DNA from: Elusimicrobia bacterium UBA5214
GTDB lineage: Bacteria > Elusimicrobiota > UBA5214
Assembly: GCA_002412545.1 (NCBI GenBank)
Contig: DHVG01000002.1
Span: 1 to 64,000 of the forward strand
Reading direction: 5' to 3'
DNA length: 64,000 nt
This document shows positions 40,107 through 49,750 of the stretch, piece after piece (position 1 is the stretch's first letter; the number at the start of each line of letters is the position of its first letter). The position numbers and the translations under genes are program-made. Below the pieces are notes generated by a model. That model had not been told where the DNA came from and did no database searches. It saw only the letters and a list, made by a program, of their open reading frames with translations.

Positions 40107-40881
40107 TGTTCATCACCTCCATTCTTGCGGATTCAAAAGCAAAATTTCCCAAACAAGTTTAATTACAAACCTGCACCCGTAACTATTGGCACAGAAAAGA
40201 CAAATCCTTCTATAAATTCAAAATTGATTCCAGACGCAGAGGAATGGGAAAAAGGATTAATTTTTTTGGTAAGATATTTTTTTGTTACTGAAATCAGCGA
40301 AATATCTAGCGAGAAAATGCAAAAATTTACATAAGCACAGCTAACTTAGTTTTTTCTTCTTTGCTTCTCAAAATTGAACAGCTTCCATATCGCAAGCAAA
40401 TCTTGCTTCAAAAAGCAAGTCTTATTCTTGCATGTTGCAAGTTTTCTTTGCCTTTACTGGCAAAACAAAATTTGTTATAATTATTAACAAAGAACAGAGT
40501 TTAAATATGTTATACCGAAGTTGCTATTACTCCTAATGTCAAGACTTGGTACTTCATTAACAAGAAATTAAAAGAACTTGTTATGAAGAGAATTTTTAGG
40601 ACAAAAAGTGTAGGCAAATGCATAAGATGCTGGTTGACGCAAATCTGACGCAAGATATCTGGTCAAAAGGTGACGATTGGGTAACGATTTCTGCGTGCGT
40701 TTTGAGTCTGTACTAAATTTACGTTTCATAGAAACAGTGAAAAATAAGATGGGGAAAGATTTTTATATGCTATTGTTCTTGACTTCAACAGAGAAAGAGA
40801 AGCTATGTTTTGTGAAGAAATATTAAAATTCCGAGATAATAGGTCAAAAACAAATATCCTTTTATAAACGAGGAGGGTCAA
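40107..40881. other. Gene-free stretch with two promoters
   Basis: No gene of normal size. On the minus strand 40520-40501 is a TTCGGTATAA + TTTAAA promoter like three others of the window. On the plus strand GGAAAGATTTTTATATG (40753-40769) is a TATA promoter for the GHKL gene; a 20-codon frame, starting ATGTTTTGTGAAG near 40805, lies in that leader. The rest shows no clear fold or repeat. Confidence 0.5.
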
Positions 40882-42528
40882 ATGAGTATAAAAATAACAA
40901 AGCATGATATTGGCGCAGAGATTATTTCTATTTTAACAAAAGGTATGTATCCTGATCCGAGAGATGCATTAAGAGAATATGTTCAAAATGGAGTCGACGC
41001 AAATGCTAAAAATATAGAGATTAAAATTCGTGGAAATTCTATTGTAATCGAGGACGATGGAGAAGGCATGGATGAGGGAACAATGAGAAAAGCAATTAGA
41101 ATAGGAATTTCTGATAAGAATCCCAAAATAGATGTAGGGTTTAGAGGAATTGGTATATACAGTTCTTTCCATCTTTGTGATAATTTATATATTTATTCGA
41201 AATCGAATAACGACGCTCCTCATCTTTTAATTTTCGATTTTAAGAAAATGCGTGAGATTTTACATCAACAACAAACAGCACGGCTAAAAGGTAGGTTGTC
41301 AGGTAACGAATTAGTGGATTTGCAATCTCTTTTGGAAAAACATATAGAATTTAGAGCTCTTGAATTAGACAAATTTCCTAAAATGGGTACAAGAGTAGAG
41401 ATGATAAATTTGGACCCAAATTTCTTTAAATCACTATCAAAGTTTGATGAAGTTGCAGAATATTTACGTCAGGTTGTGCCTCTTTATTTTGACCCAGAAA
41501 GATTTAGATGGGCTCAAGAGATTGAAAATAGAATATCAGAAATTTGCAAAGAATATAAAGCGGAATTTAAATTAGTTAATTTAACATTACAAGTTAATAT
41601 GCAGATTAAGAAACTTTATAGACCTTATAGTGACGACCTTTTTGAAGAAGAACCATTAAAACCTCTTTTTAAAGAGATAAAAACACGTGGATATTTCTTT
41701 GGTGTTGCATGGGGATGTCTTAATTCAAGCCGTAGCAAAATAAGTGATAGAGATCTGAGAGGATTTCTAGTTAAAAAACAAGGATTTGCTATAGGTAAAA
41801 GAATTAATGTCGCCAAATATTTTGGTAGGACGACCTATTTTGATAGGTATATCGGAGAGATCATAGTAGTACATCCTGACCTTTTGCCAAATGCACCTCG
41901 AACTGATTTTGAAATTTCATCTCTAAGGGTACTATTTTATGAAGCATTAAGCGAGGTGGCAAACTACTTCAATGAAAAAGCTAATGAGTATCAAGAATAT
42001 ACGAAGGGGGATGAACAATTGGACGAGGCAGTAAAAAGACTCAAAGAACTTGAAGCTAATATTTCTTTTTATGCGGAAAATACTGAGCAATTGATTGATA
42101 TTATAGTTGAAGTTCGTAGGATCCATGACGAAATAGAAGGACGATTAGAAAGGAAGGCTTTAAGAAAAGAAAGAAAAGAAGAAGCCGAGAGCGTGGTTGA
42201 GTCTGCGAAGGCTCTTGAAAGAGAAATCCAAAAATTTATTAATCAAACAAGAAAAGGTATTAAAGCTGAGTATAGAGGCAAATCTCCTGAAGTTAAGGCA
42301 ATAGAACGTATTAAAAGATTACCAGAAATAAAACTTAAGAAGCACGAAAAACTTCCCGAGAATCTTACAGAAGTTTTTGACATTTTAGGTATTCCCATTT
42401 CAGAACAGTTGAAAAAAGCATTGGAGCTTATTGATGAAAGATTCATACAAGCCTCTGCTAGTAATAAAGCAGATTATTTTTTGATTTTAAAAAATCTTAA
42501 AGAAGAAATGGAGGACCTTCTTGCGTGA
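40882..42528 (+). CDS. GHKL (HSP90-like) ATPase
   Basis: A 548-residue protein. The N-terminal ATPase has ALREYVQNGVDAN (N box, about 29-41), IEDDGEGMDEGTM (G1, about 52-64) and VGFRGIGIYSSFHLC (G2, about 80-94). The middle looks like the HSP90/MutL transducer domain. The C-terminal 200 residues form long charged helices (VVESAKALEREIQKFINQTR). GAGGAGGG precedes the ATG. GHKL ATPases of this kind occur in several defence systems, often with an unknown partner. Here the next genes are an unknown protein and a radical SAM enzyme, in close coupling. Confidence 0.85.
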   Translation: MSIKITKHDIGAEIISILTKGMYPDPRDALREYVQNGVDANAKNIEIKIRGNSIVIEDDGEGMDEGTMRKAIRIGISDKNPKIDVGFRGIGIYSSFHLCDNLYIYSKSNNDAPHLLIFDFKKMREILHQQQTARLKGRLSGNELVDLQSLLEKHIEFRALELDKFPKMGTRVEMINLDPNFFKSLSKFDEVAEYLRQVVPLYFDPERFRWAQEIENRISEICKEYKAEFKLVNLTLQVNMQIKKLYRPYSDDLFEEEPLKPLFKEIKTRGYFFGVAWGCLNSSRSKISDRDLRGFLVKKQGFAIGKRINVAKYFGRTTYFDRYIGEIIVVHPDLLPNAPRTDFEISSLRVLFYEALSEVANYFNEKANEYQEYTKGDEQLDEAVKRLKELEANISFYAENTEQLIDIIVEVRRIHDEIEGRLERKALRKERKEEAESVVESAKALEREIQKFINQTRKGIKAEYRGKSPEVKAIERIKRLPEIKLKKHEKLPENLTEVFDILGIPISEQLKKALELIDERFIQASASNKADYFLILKNLKEEMEDLLA

Positions 42529-42541
42529 GTGAGATATAACT

Positions 42542-43549
42542 ATGGGAGAATTTAAAGATACTGTTCAGAAAAGGATAATAAGAATAGAGTGGTGTAAATC
42601 TTTAATAAAATTTATTAACGAGAAATTAGGATACAAATTAGTTTATTTAGGACTTCCAGGTCCACAAGCATTAGATTTGCTAGAATGGATTGACTATATA
42701 GACCAAGTTATTGCCTTTCAATGCAGAAAATATCCAGAACCATCATCAAGGACTCAATCTCGCGGTAAAATAGAGGAATTACAGAACATATTGAATGATT
42801 TTGAACGAAAGGGTAAATTAACTACTTTCAGTTTGTATGACGGCTACATAGAGGAAGTAGTACTTAGAGGTCGAGATATCAATGGAAATCACTTTAACCA
42901 AAATGATGTGGTAACAATTTATAATTTAGACTTTTGTAATGGGATTACAGTTCCTTTAAAGGTTCCAGATGACCAAGGAAATATTCAGGAGTATTACAAA
43001 TCTCAAGCTATAAGAAAGTTGTTAGAAATTCAGAGAGATGTTTCTTCGCAGACTCGATGCAAAAAATTTATTATGTTTCTGACTATTCATTCGACTTTTT
43101 GGGACGAAGAAGCAAAGAATTTTATAACCCAAGCTGAATCCAAAACTTTAAAGAAATACTTTTCAAAGGTAAATTCATTAAGTGGTTCACCAAAATGGAT
43201 AAGATTACTTAGGGCATATATATTTGATACGATAAAAAAATATTTCTGCCACTGTGATTTTACGCCAGAATTTTTGCCTGTTATATATTACAAAGGTGCA
43301 GGGTTAGATAAATGGAATTGGTTGCTCCTTTTTACTATTGTGGGTGCAGTAAATAAACAAGTTTCTGGCGCACCATGTTTTCAGCAAACTGGTAATTTTG
43401 TTAACCAAAAGTTCTTGACTGTATCTAATGGAGGCTTAATTCCTTTAGAGCAGAAGGATATTAGTGAGACGGATTGTTTTCAAGATTCTGTAAGATCCTT
43501 TGAAAATTTAGAATGTTATAAACAGTTGTGGACAAAGAAAGTAAAATGA
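42542..43549 (+). CDS. Unknown partner of GHKL ATPase
   Basis: A 335-residue soluble protein with no motif that I recognise. It has an alpha/beta middle (DVVTIYNLDFCNGITVPLKV) and many aromatic residues; five cysteines are spread over the C-terminal half. It follows the ATPase gene by 13 bp and overlaps the radical SAM gene by 4 bp. It may be the effector or substrate-binding part of the triad. Confidence 0.65.
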   Translation: MGEFKDTVQKRIIRIEWCKSLIKFINEKLGYKLVYLGLPGPQALDLLEWIDYIDQVIAFQCRKYPEPSSRTQSRGKIEELQNILNDFERKGKLTTFSLYDGYIEEVVLRGRDINGNHFNQNDVVTIYNLDFCNGITVPLKVPDDQGNIQEYYKSQAIRKLLEIQRDVSSQTRCKKFIMFLTIHSTFWDEEAKNFITQAESKTLKKYFSKVNSLSGSPKWIRLLRAYIFDTIKKYFCHCDFTPEFLPVIYYKGAGLDKWNWLLLFTIVGAVNKQVSGAPCFQQTGNFVNQKFLTVSNGGLIPLEQKDISETDCFQDSVRSFENLECYKQLWTKKVK

Positions 43550-44682
43550 AAGTTTTATTAGTAGAGCCGGATTTCCCCATACCGCCTAAAAGCAAGAATC
43601 ATCGTGATTTCCTACCAATAGGGTTGCTTAAACTAGCAAGATATCATAGGTATAAAGGAGATGAAATAAAACTTGTTAGGGGCAATCAATATTTTCCGAA
43701 ATTTTCTCCTAATCAAATTAAAATAACTTCTCTATTTACCTATTGGGCTAATTATGTCTGGGAAAGTGTTAGATTCTATAAAGAAAATTATCCTAACGCC
43801 AAAGTTATAGTTGGCGGTATTTACGCTTCATTAATGCCAGAGCATTGTAAGAAATCAGGTTGTGACGAGGTTTTCATCGGAGTAGATGAGAGAGCCGAGA
43901 GATGCAAGCCGGCTTATGACTTGGTTAATGTTGATTATCAAATAATTCATACATCGAGAGGTTGTTTAAGGCGATGCAAGTTTTGTGGAACATGGAAAAT
44001 AGAGCCAAAATTTACTTATAAGAAAAGTATTAAAAATGAAGTTTGTAGTAATCGAATAATATTTTATGACAATAATCTTTTAGCTAACCCTTATATAAAA
44101 GATATATTAACAGAACTAATAAATGCTAAACAAAATGGTAGAGTTGTTTATTCTGAAAGTCAGTGCGGCATAGACGGTAGATTACTTACTCCGGAAGTTG
44201 CGAAGTTGCTGAAACAAGCAAGATTCCTTAATACAAGAATTGCGTGGGATCATGGCTACAGCCAACGCAGAATGATAAAAAAACAAATTGATATGCTTGT
44301 AGATGCTGGTTATCCTGCTAAAGATATTTATGTTTTCATGATTTATAATTATGAGCAGGATTATTATGAAATGCTAAAAAAACTAAGACAATGCAAAAGA
44401 TGGGGCGTGCAAATAACCGATTGTAGGTATAGACCTTTGAATCAGACATTTGATAATTATAACCCACGGGAAAGGCAAACAAATGAAGATTATTACATTC
44501 ATCCTAAATGGACCGATAGACAAATTAAACTTTTTAGAAGAAAAGTCAGACAACAAAATATTATGATAAGGCATGGTTTTAGTTTTTATAGTAAAGAATT
44601 GGAAAGGTGGGGTGCAAAAAGAAGAGAAGAAAAAATCTACAAAGATATTAATAATAGGATTACTGGTTATATAACGCAATGA
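43546..44682 (+). CDS. B12-binding-like radical SAM protein
   Basis: A 378-residue radical SAM protein. The N-terminal part KVLLVEPDFPIPPKSKNHRD, then a Rossmann-like AKVIVGGIYASLMPEHC matches the B12-binding fold of MiaB-like/B12-radical SAM enzymes, though the B12 His motif is not clear. CX3CX2C is CLRRCKFC (about 141-148) after HTSRG. The ATG overlaps the upstream stop (ATGA). Radical SAM enzymes in antiviral loci include viperins, but this one has another architecture; its role with a GHKL ATPase is unknown. Confidence 0.82.
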   Translation: MKVLLVEPDFPIPPKSKNHRDFLPIGLLKLARYHRYKGDEIKLVRGNQYFPKFSPNQIKITSLFTYWANYVWESVRFYKENYPNAKVIVGGIYASLMPEHCKKSGCDEVFIGVDERAERCKPAYDLVNVDYQIIHTSRGCLRRCKFCGTWKIEPKFTYKKSIKNEVCSNRIIFYDNNLLANPYIKDILTELINAKQNGRVVYSESQCGIDGRLLTPEVAKLLKQARFLNTRIAWDHGYSQRRMIKKQIDMLVDAGYPAKDIYVFMIYNYEQDYYEMLKKLRQCKRWGVQITDCRYRPLNQTFDNYNPRERQTNEDYYIHPKWTDRQIKLFRRKVRQQNIMIRHGFSFYSKELERWGAKRREEKIYKDINNRITGYITQ

Positions 44683-44730
44683 GAAACATTAATAAAGCGA
44701 AGTTTTATTTTAATTAGGGAGCAATAAAAC

Positions 44731-46260
44731 ATGAAAAAAGAACAAATAAAAGAAACAAACTTTAATGAAAAACTCTGGCAATCAGCAGACAAGTTAAGAA
44801 GTAATATGGATGCTGCTGAGTATAAACATGTCGTTCTGGGCTTAATATTTCTCAAGTATATCTCTGATGCTTTTAAAGAGTTGCATCAAAAACTTTCTGC
44901 TGAGAAAGGAGCTGACTCTGAGGATGTGGATGAATACAGGGCAGAGAATGTTTTTTATGTGCCCAAGAAGGCAAGGTGGGATTATTTGCAGAAGAATGCA
45001 AAACAGCCAACAATAGGGAAGCTTGTTGATGATGCGATGGATGAGATTGAGAAAGATAATCCTACACTTAAAGGAGTTCTACCAAAGAATTATGCAAGAC
45101 CTAATCTTGATAAAACGAGACTTGGTGAGCTAATTGATTTAATCGGGACAATTGCCCTTGGAGACAAAGAGAATAGAAGTAAAGATATTCTGGGGGGAGT
45201 GTATGAGTATTTCTTAGGGCAGTTTGCTGATGCAGAAGGCAAGAAAGGCGGGCAATTCTATACTCCAAGAAGCATAGTCAAAGTGCTTGTTGAGATGCTT
45301 GAGCCGTACAAGGGCAGGGTTTTTGACCCATGTTGTGGCTCAGGAGGAATGTTTGTCCAGAGCGAGAAGTTTGTTCGTGCTCACGGAGGGAGAATAGGAG
45401 ATGTTGCTATTTATGGACAGGAATCGAATCAGACTACTTGGAGACTGTGCAAGATGAATCTTGCAATTAGAGGTATTGATGCAGATATTCAATGGAATAA
45501 TGAAGGTAGCTTTCTTAATGATGCTCATAGGGATTTAAAGGCAGATTTTGTCATTGCAAACCCCCCCTTTAATGATAGTGATTGGAAAGGCGATTTATTG
45601 AGAAAAGATATGAGATGGAAATACGGAACGCCTCCCGAGGGAAATGCTAATTTCGCCTGGGTGCAACATTTCATCCATCACTTAAATCCAACGGGATTAG
45701 CTGGTTTTGTATTAGCAAATGGTTCAATGTCTTCAAATACTTCGGGAGAGGGAGATATAAGAAAAGGTATAGTAGAAGCAGATTTGGTTGATTGTATGAT
45801 ATCTTTGCCAAGCCAATTATTTTATAACACAATGATCCCTGCGTGTCTTTGGTTTATTGCAAGAGACAAGAAAAACAGCAAATTTAGAGACAGAAGAGGT
45901 GAAGTTTTATTTATTGATGCGAGAAACATGGGTATGTTGATAGACAGAAGGCACAGAGAATTAACAGATGAGGAAATAAGTAAAATTGCTTCTACTTATC
46001 ATGCGTGGAGAGGTGAGAAAGGAAAGTATCAGGACATTAAAGGGTTCTGCAAAGCAGTAAAGCTTGATGAGATAAGAAAGCACGGCCATATTCTTACGCC
46101 AGGGAGATATGTTGGAACTGAAGAGATAGAAGAAGATGATGAAACCTTTGAGGATAAGATGAAAAAGCTTACTTCTGAACTTTCTTCTCAATTCAAAAAA
46201 TCAAAAGAGCTTGAGCAAGAGATAAAAAAAAATTTAGAAGATTTGGGATATGGTATTTAA
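44731..46260 (+). CDS. hsdM: Type I restriction-modification methyltransferase subunit
   Basis: A 509-residue N6-adenine methyltransferase. N-terminal helical domain (about 1-150), then GGVYEYFLGQFA and GGQFYTPRSIVKVLVEML, the SAM-binding VFDPCCGSGGMFVQ (about 195-208) and the catalytic NPPF in VIANPPFNDSDW. It modifies host DNA at sites chosen by HsdS. The TIR gene begins inside its last codons, 11 bp before the end. Confidence 0.95.
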   Translation: MKKEQIKETNFNEKLWQSADKLRSNMDAAEYKHVVLGLIFLKYISDAFKELHQKLSAEKGADSEDVDEYRAENVFYVPKKARWDYLQKNAKQPTIGKLVDDAMDEIEKDNPTLKGVLPKNYARPNLDKTRLGELIDLIGTIALGDKENRSKDILGGVYEYFLGQFADAEGKKGGQFYTPRSIVKVLVEMLEPYKGRVFDPCCGSGGMFVQSEKFVRAHGGRIGDVAIYGQESNQTTWRLCKMNLAIRGIDADIQWNNEGSFLNDAHRDLKADFVIANPPFNDSDWKGDLLRKDMRWKYGTPPEGNANFAWVQHFIHHLNPTGLAGFVLANGSMSSNTSGEGDIRKGIVEADLVDCMISLPSQLFYNTMIPACLWFIARDKKNSKFRDRRGEVLFIDARNMGMLIDRRHRELTDEEISKIASTYHAWRGEKGKYQDIKGFCKAVKLDEIRKHGHILTPGRYVGTEEIEEDDETFEDKMKKLTSELSSQFKKSKELEQEIKKNLEDLGYGI

Positions 46261-46720
46261 TATATTCATTAGTTACAGCACAAAAGAATTAGAAACTGCT
46301 GAGCAGCTCCAGAGTTATATTTCTCAAATTCAGGGAACTTCGGTTTTCTTGTCAGAATCCAGTTTAATTATAGGTCAATTGAGCGAAGCCCTAATTTCAA
46401 AGATTAAGGAATGCGATTTGTTTATTGTTCTTTACAGCAAAAATTCTCAAAATTCAAATTATGTCCAGCAAGAAATCGGCGTTGCAAAAGGCAATAACAA
46501 AATAATAATTCCTGTTTTGCTTGATGAAGAAGCCAAGCCCGATGCAATGCTTCAGGGCATAAGCTATCTTGCAATATACGATGAAGAGAAAAGAGATAAG
46601 CAGATGCCGCGATTGTACAATTACGTCGCTCAAGAGTCACAGAGAAAGGCTAATACTCAGGCACTTTTAGTTTTAGGGGCCATTTTTCTATTAGGATATG
46701 TATTGTCTAAAGACCGCTGA
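46250..46720 (+). CDS. TIR-domain protein with C-terminal membrane helix
   Basis: A 156-residue protein. The TIR domain covers about 1-125: FNIFISYSTKELETAEQLQS, DLFIVLYSKNSQNSNYVQQE with the probable catalytic Glu in QQEIGVA, and IIPVLLDEEAKPD. TIR enzymes of bacteria and archaea split NAD+ or make signal nucleotides upon infection. A C-terminal hydrophobic helix (ALLVLGAIFLLGYVL) would tie it to the membrane. Its start overlaps hsdM by 11 bp and it ends 2 bp before hsdS, so it is translated as part of the restriction operon. Confidence 0.85.
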   Translation: MVFNIFISYSTKELETAEQLQSYISQIQGTSVFLSESSLIIGQLSEALISKIKECDLFIVLYSKNSQNSNYVQQEIGVAKGNNKIIIPVLLDEEAKPDAMLQGISYLAIYDEEKRDKQMPRLYNYVAQESQRKANTQALLVLGAIFLLGYVLSKDR

Positions 46721-46722
46721 TT

Positions 46723-48057
46723 ATGAAACCTCAACAAACAAAATTCAAACAAACTGAAATAGGAATGATTCCAGAAGATTGGGAAGTTAAGAAGTTTGAG
46801 GAGATAACCGTTAAAATTATAGATGGAGACAGGGGTATAAATTATCCAAAACAAGATGAATTTAAGAAAGAGGGTTTTTGTTTGTTCTTGAACACCAAGA
46901 ATGTTCCCGGGGATAAATTCAACTTCGATGATTGTGATTTTGTATCTAAGGAAAGGGACAATTTACTAAGAAAAGGCAAGCTGTCTAGAGAAGATATAGT
47001 TCTAACAACAAGAGGCACTGTTGGAAATGTTGCTTTATATGATAATGATATTAAATTTGAAAATATGAGAATAAATTCGGGAATGGTAATAATCAGAAAT
47101 GATAAAAATATTTTTGATTCTCATTTTTTATATCATCTATTAAGGAGTCCGATCCTAAGAAACCAATTTTCCAGTATTTATACTGGTTCGGCTCAACCCC
47201 AATTACCAATTAGAGATATCAATAAAATAAACTTAGTGATTCCGCCTCTCCCCGAACAAATCGCCATATCAAAAATTCTTTCTAGCATAGATCAAAAAAT
47301 TGCGCTTAATCAGCAGATGAACAAAACCCTTGAAGCAATAGGTCAGGCAATTTTCAAACATTGGTTTATTAACTTTGAATTTCCAAATGAGAAAGGCAAG
47401 CCATACAAAAGTTCAGGTGGAGAGATGGTTGATTCTGAATTGGGAGAGATACCTGTAGGATGGGATGTTTCGCAAATCGGCTCTAAATTAAATACAGTAT
47501 TAGGTGGCACGCCGGATAGAACAAAAGAGGAGTATTGGTTAAACGGAACTATCCCCTGGATTAATTCAGGTAAAGTGAATGAATTTAGGATAACAGAACC
47601 AACAGAATATATCACAGAAGAAGCCTTAAATAATTCGGCAACAAAGTTATTGCCTGAAAGGACAACAGTTATCGCCATAACGGGAGCAACTCTTGGGCAA
47701 GTAAGTTTATTGGAAATCGAAAGTTGTACAAATCAATCTGTTGTTGGAATATTGGAATCAAAAGGGATACCTTCAGAATACATTTATTTTTGGATCAAAA
47801 AGACCATTGACAAAATTATTAGCTGGCAAACAGGAGGGGCGCAACAGCATATAAATAAAGATAATATTAATAATTCTTTGGTATTGATTTCTGATTCTAG
47901 AATAATTGAGGAATACTTAAAAATTATTAACCCTTTTTTTAATCAAATAACTCTAAACTGTTTTGAGAATTTAAGACTATCACAAATTCGCGATTCCCTT
48001 CTCCCAAAACTGATGTCTGGAAAGATAAGAGTTTCTGTAGACAAAAAAAATGGTTGA
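46723..48057 (+). CDS. hsdS: Type I restriction specificity subunit
   Basis: A 444-residue protein with two target-recognition domains, each opening with the usual GMIPEDWEVKKFEEI and GEIPVGWDVSQIGSK, and the spacer helices PLPEQIAISKILSSIDQKIA and the end RDSLLPKLMSGKIRV. It selects the split DNA target for HsdM and HsdR. The frame is complete, so the system may be functional. It overlaps the next gene by 8 bp. Confidence 0.95.
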   Translation: MKPQQTKFKQTEIGMIPEDWEVKKFEEITVKIIDGDRGINYPKQDEFKKEGFCLFLNTKNVPGDKFNFDDCDFVSKERDNLLRKGKLSREDIVLTTRGTVGNVALYDNDIKFENMRINSGMVIIRNDKNIFDSHFLYHLLRSPILRNQFSSIYTGSAQPQLPIRDINKINLVIPPLPEQIAISKILSSIDQKIALNQQMNKTLEAIGQAIFKHWFINFEFPNEKGKPYKSSGGEMVDSELGEIPVGWDVSQIGSKLNTVLGGTPDRTKEEYWLNGTIPWINSGKVNEFRITEPTEYITEEALNNSATKLLPERTTVIAITGATLGQVSLLEIESCTNQSVVGILESKGIPSEYIYFWIKKTIDKIISWQTGGAQQHINKDNINNSLVLISDSRIIEEYLKIINPFFNQITLNCFENLRLSQIRDSLLPKLMSGKIRVSVDKKNG

Positions 48058-49744
48058 CGTCAAGTTTATTACAAGCAATGGTATAAAATCTGCAAAGAAA
48101 GCAGCAAGACATGAAATGGGGGGATTTCTAGAATTAGTATATTTCAAAGAAGATGTCCTTAAGAAATATGAATCTCATAAAGACTTCAAGATTGGTAATA
48201 ATGGAACAGTTCTTTTTGGTAATAAGTGGGGCTTATTTAGGGGGGTTTATAGGGTTGCAAAAGGATATATTGCTGCTAATTTGGGGGATCTTGGTGAGGG
48301 ATTGCCAACGAGAGAACTAGAGCATTGGAAAAAATATAACGTTAAGCCCTCTTCAATCCGAAGAGAAGAAAGATATTTCGATTTTAGAGATACTATTAAG
48401 AGAATGATTCATTTTATGGCTCTTTCAAATCAGAGGATTGGGAATCACATAAGAAAATTTTATTTTGATATTAATGTCAAAAATACAGATTTATTTGATT
48501 TAAAAGATATTGAAAATATTCTAAATCATCTGAAGAAAGTCATAAATAACAAAACTACTCTAGATGAATTTCAATCTAGAATTATTTTTTTGAATATTCT
48601 ATTGATTGAGTCAATTAATACTGAATTAATTCTCAAAATATTTAAGAGGATAGATGCCAGATTATGTTACTCATACGAAACATTAGGGCTGAAAGAAATC
48701 TCAGATAAGTATTTATGTAAGAGCATACCCAAGGAATTAGAATCTAATCTCAATAAACATATTCAGCCAGTAAGGAGTCTAGGATTATTAAAGAAATTCT
48801 TGTTACTATTAAAAGTTCACCATGACATACTTACATATTTTAAAATAAGAAAACTAGCCCATCTTAAGCAAAACAAAAAAAAGATATATCAAAAAATCTC
48901 AGAAGAATTTATTAATTATTATAATTATGCGACGTACAAAAAGAATTTCACTAACAAAGAATATTTCTTGCAAAACGAAAGAAAAATTAATGAAGACACC
49001 TCTTTTTTAAAGACACTGCTCAAGTTTAGAAATGCAAGTGCCGCACATGGCTTTAATAAAAGTGAATATCGAAACGTGCTAAAGTCCTTGGGATTGGGCC
49101 CTAATTTAAAAGATTACTCAATAATTTATGAAAAGTTAATCTCTCGAGTTTCCTACGATATAGAGCATATTTATTTCAATTTGATAAGCCCAGATCCTCC
49201 AATAATAGATTATGAACAGAAATATTTGGATGATTCTCTGTCTGAATTAGATAAAAGTTCAAATAGGTATGGATCTATTTTTGAGGAAATTGCTTCCTAT
49301 TTAGCAGATTTTCCAGAGTTGATAAATAGGGTAGAAAAAGAAATAAGAAGGATATATGCTAAGAAAAAAGCAGATAAAGAATTTATCATTAGGTTAGGTT
49401 GTTTTATTGAATCAATAAGTTATTCCCTCAAAGATAAATCACAAGACTTTATCGATTTAGTTTTAGCAGGATATGAGCATGAAAAGGCATTATCTATTGC
49501 GCATATATCACATATACTGAAAAATTCAGAAAAGATTTCTAAAAATTCACTTGATCAAATTACTGCATTAATTAAAAGAGCACTTACAGAAGATAAAGAT
49601 GTGTTAAATGTGGATTTTTGTGCCCAACACCTAATTTTTTGTTTAATCGGAAGATTCTCTAGAAATCTAGATAGGGAAGAAATCAGACAATTGCTTGTTG
49701 GAAGAAAAATACATTTTGATTTAATAAAAAAATATCTCAGTTGA
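48050..49744 (+). CDS. HEPN-like helical protein inside restriction operon
   Basis: A 564-residue all-helical protein, very rich in Lys, Ile and Asn. LKFRNASAAHGFNKSE (about 330-345) carries an R-x5-H motif, within the Rx4-6H range of HEPN ribonucleases (as in Apea-like HEPN). The first 40 residues form a small beta unit. It overlaps hsdS by 8 bp and ends 6 bp before hsdR, so it belongs to the restriction operon. It could be an RNase that acts if restriction fails; the HEPN call rests on one motif. Confidence 0.6.
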   Translation: MVDVKFITSNGIKSAKKAARHEMGGFLELVYFKEDVLKKYESHKDFKIGNNGTVLFGNKWGLFRGVYRVAKGYIAANLGDLGEGLPTRELEHWKKYNVKPSSIRREERYFDFRDTIKRMIHFMALSNQRIGNHIRKFYFDINVKNTDLFDLKDIENILNHLKKVINNKTTLDEFQSRIIFLNILLIESINTELILKIFKRIDARLCYSYETLGLKEISDKYLCKSIPKELESNLNKHIQPVRSLGLLKKFLLLLKVHHDILTYFKIRKLAHLKQNKKKIYQKISEEFINYYNYATYKKNFTNKEYFLQNERKINEDTSFLKTLLKFRNASAAHGFNKSEYRNVLKSLGLGPNLKDYSIIYEKLISRVSYDIEHIYFNLISPDPPIIDYEQKYLDDSLSELDKSSNRYGSIFEEIASYLADFPELINRVEKEIRRIYAKKKADKEFIIRLGCFIESISYSLKDKSQDFIDLVLAGYEHEKALSIAHISHILKNSEKISKNSLDQITALIKRALTEDKDVLNVDFCAQHLIFCLIGRFSRNLDREEIRQLLVGRKIHFDLIKKYLS

Positions 49745-49750
49745 TAAATC

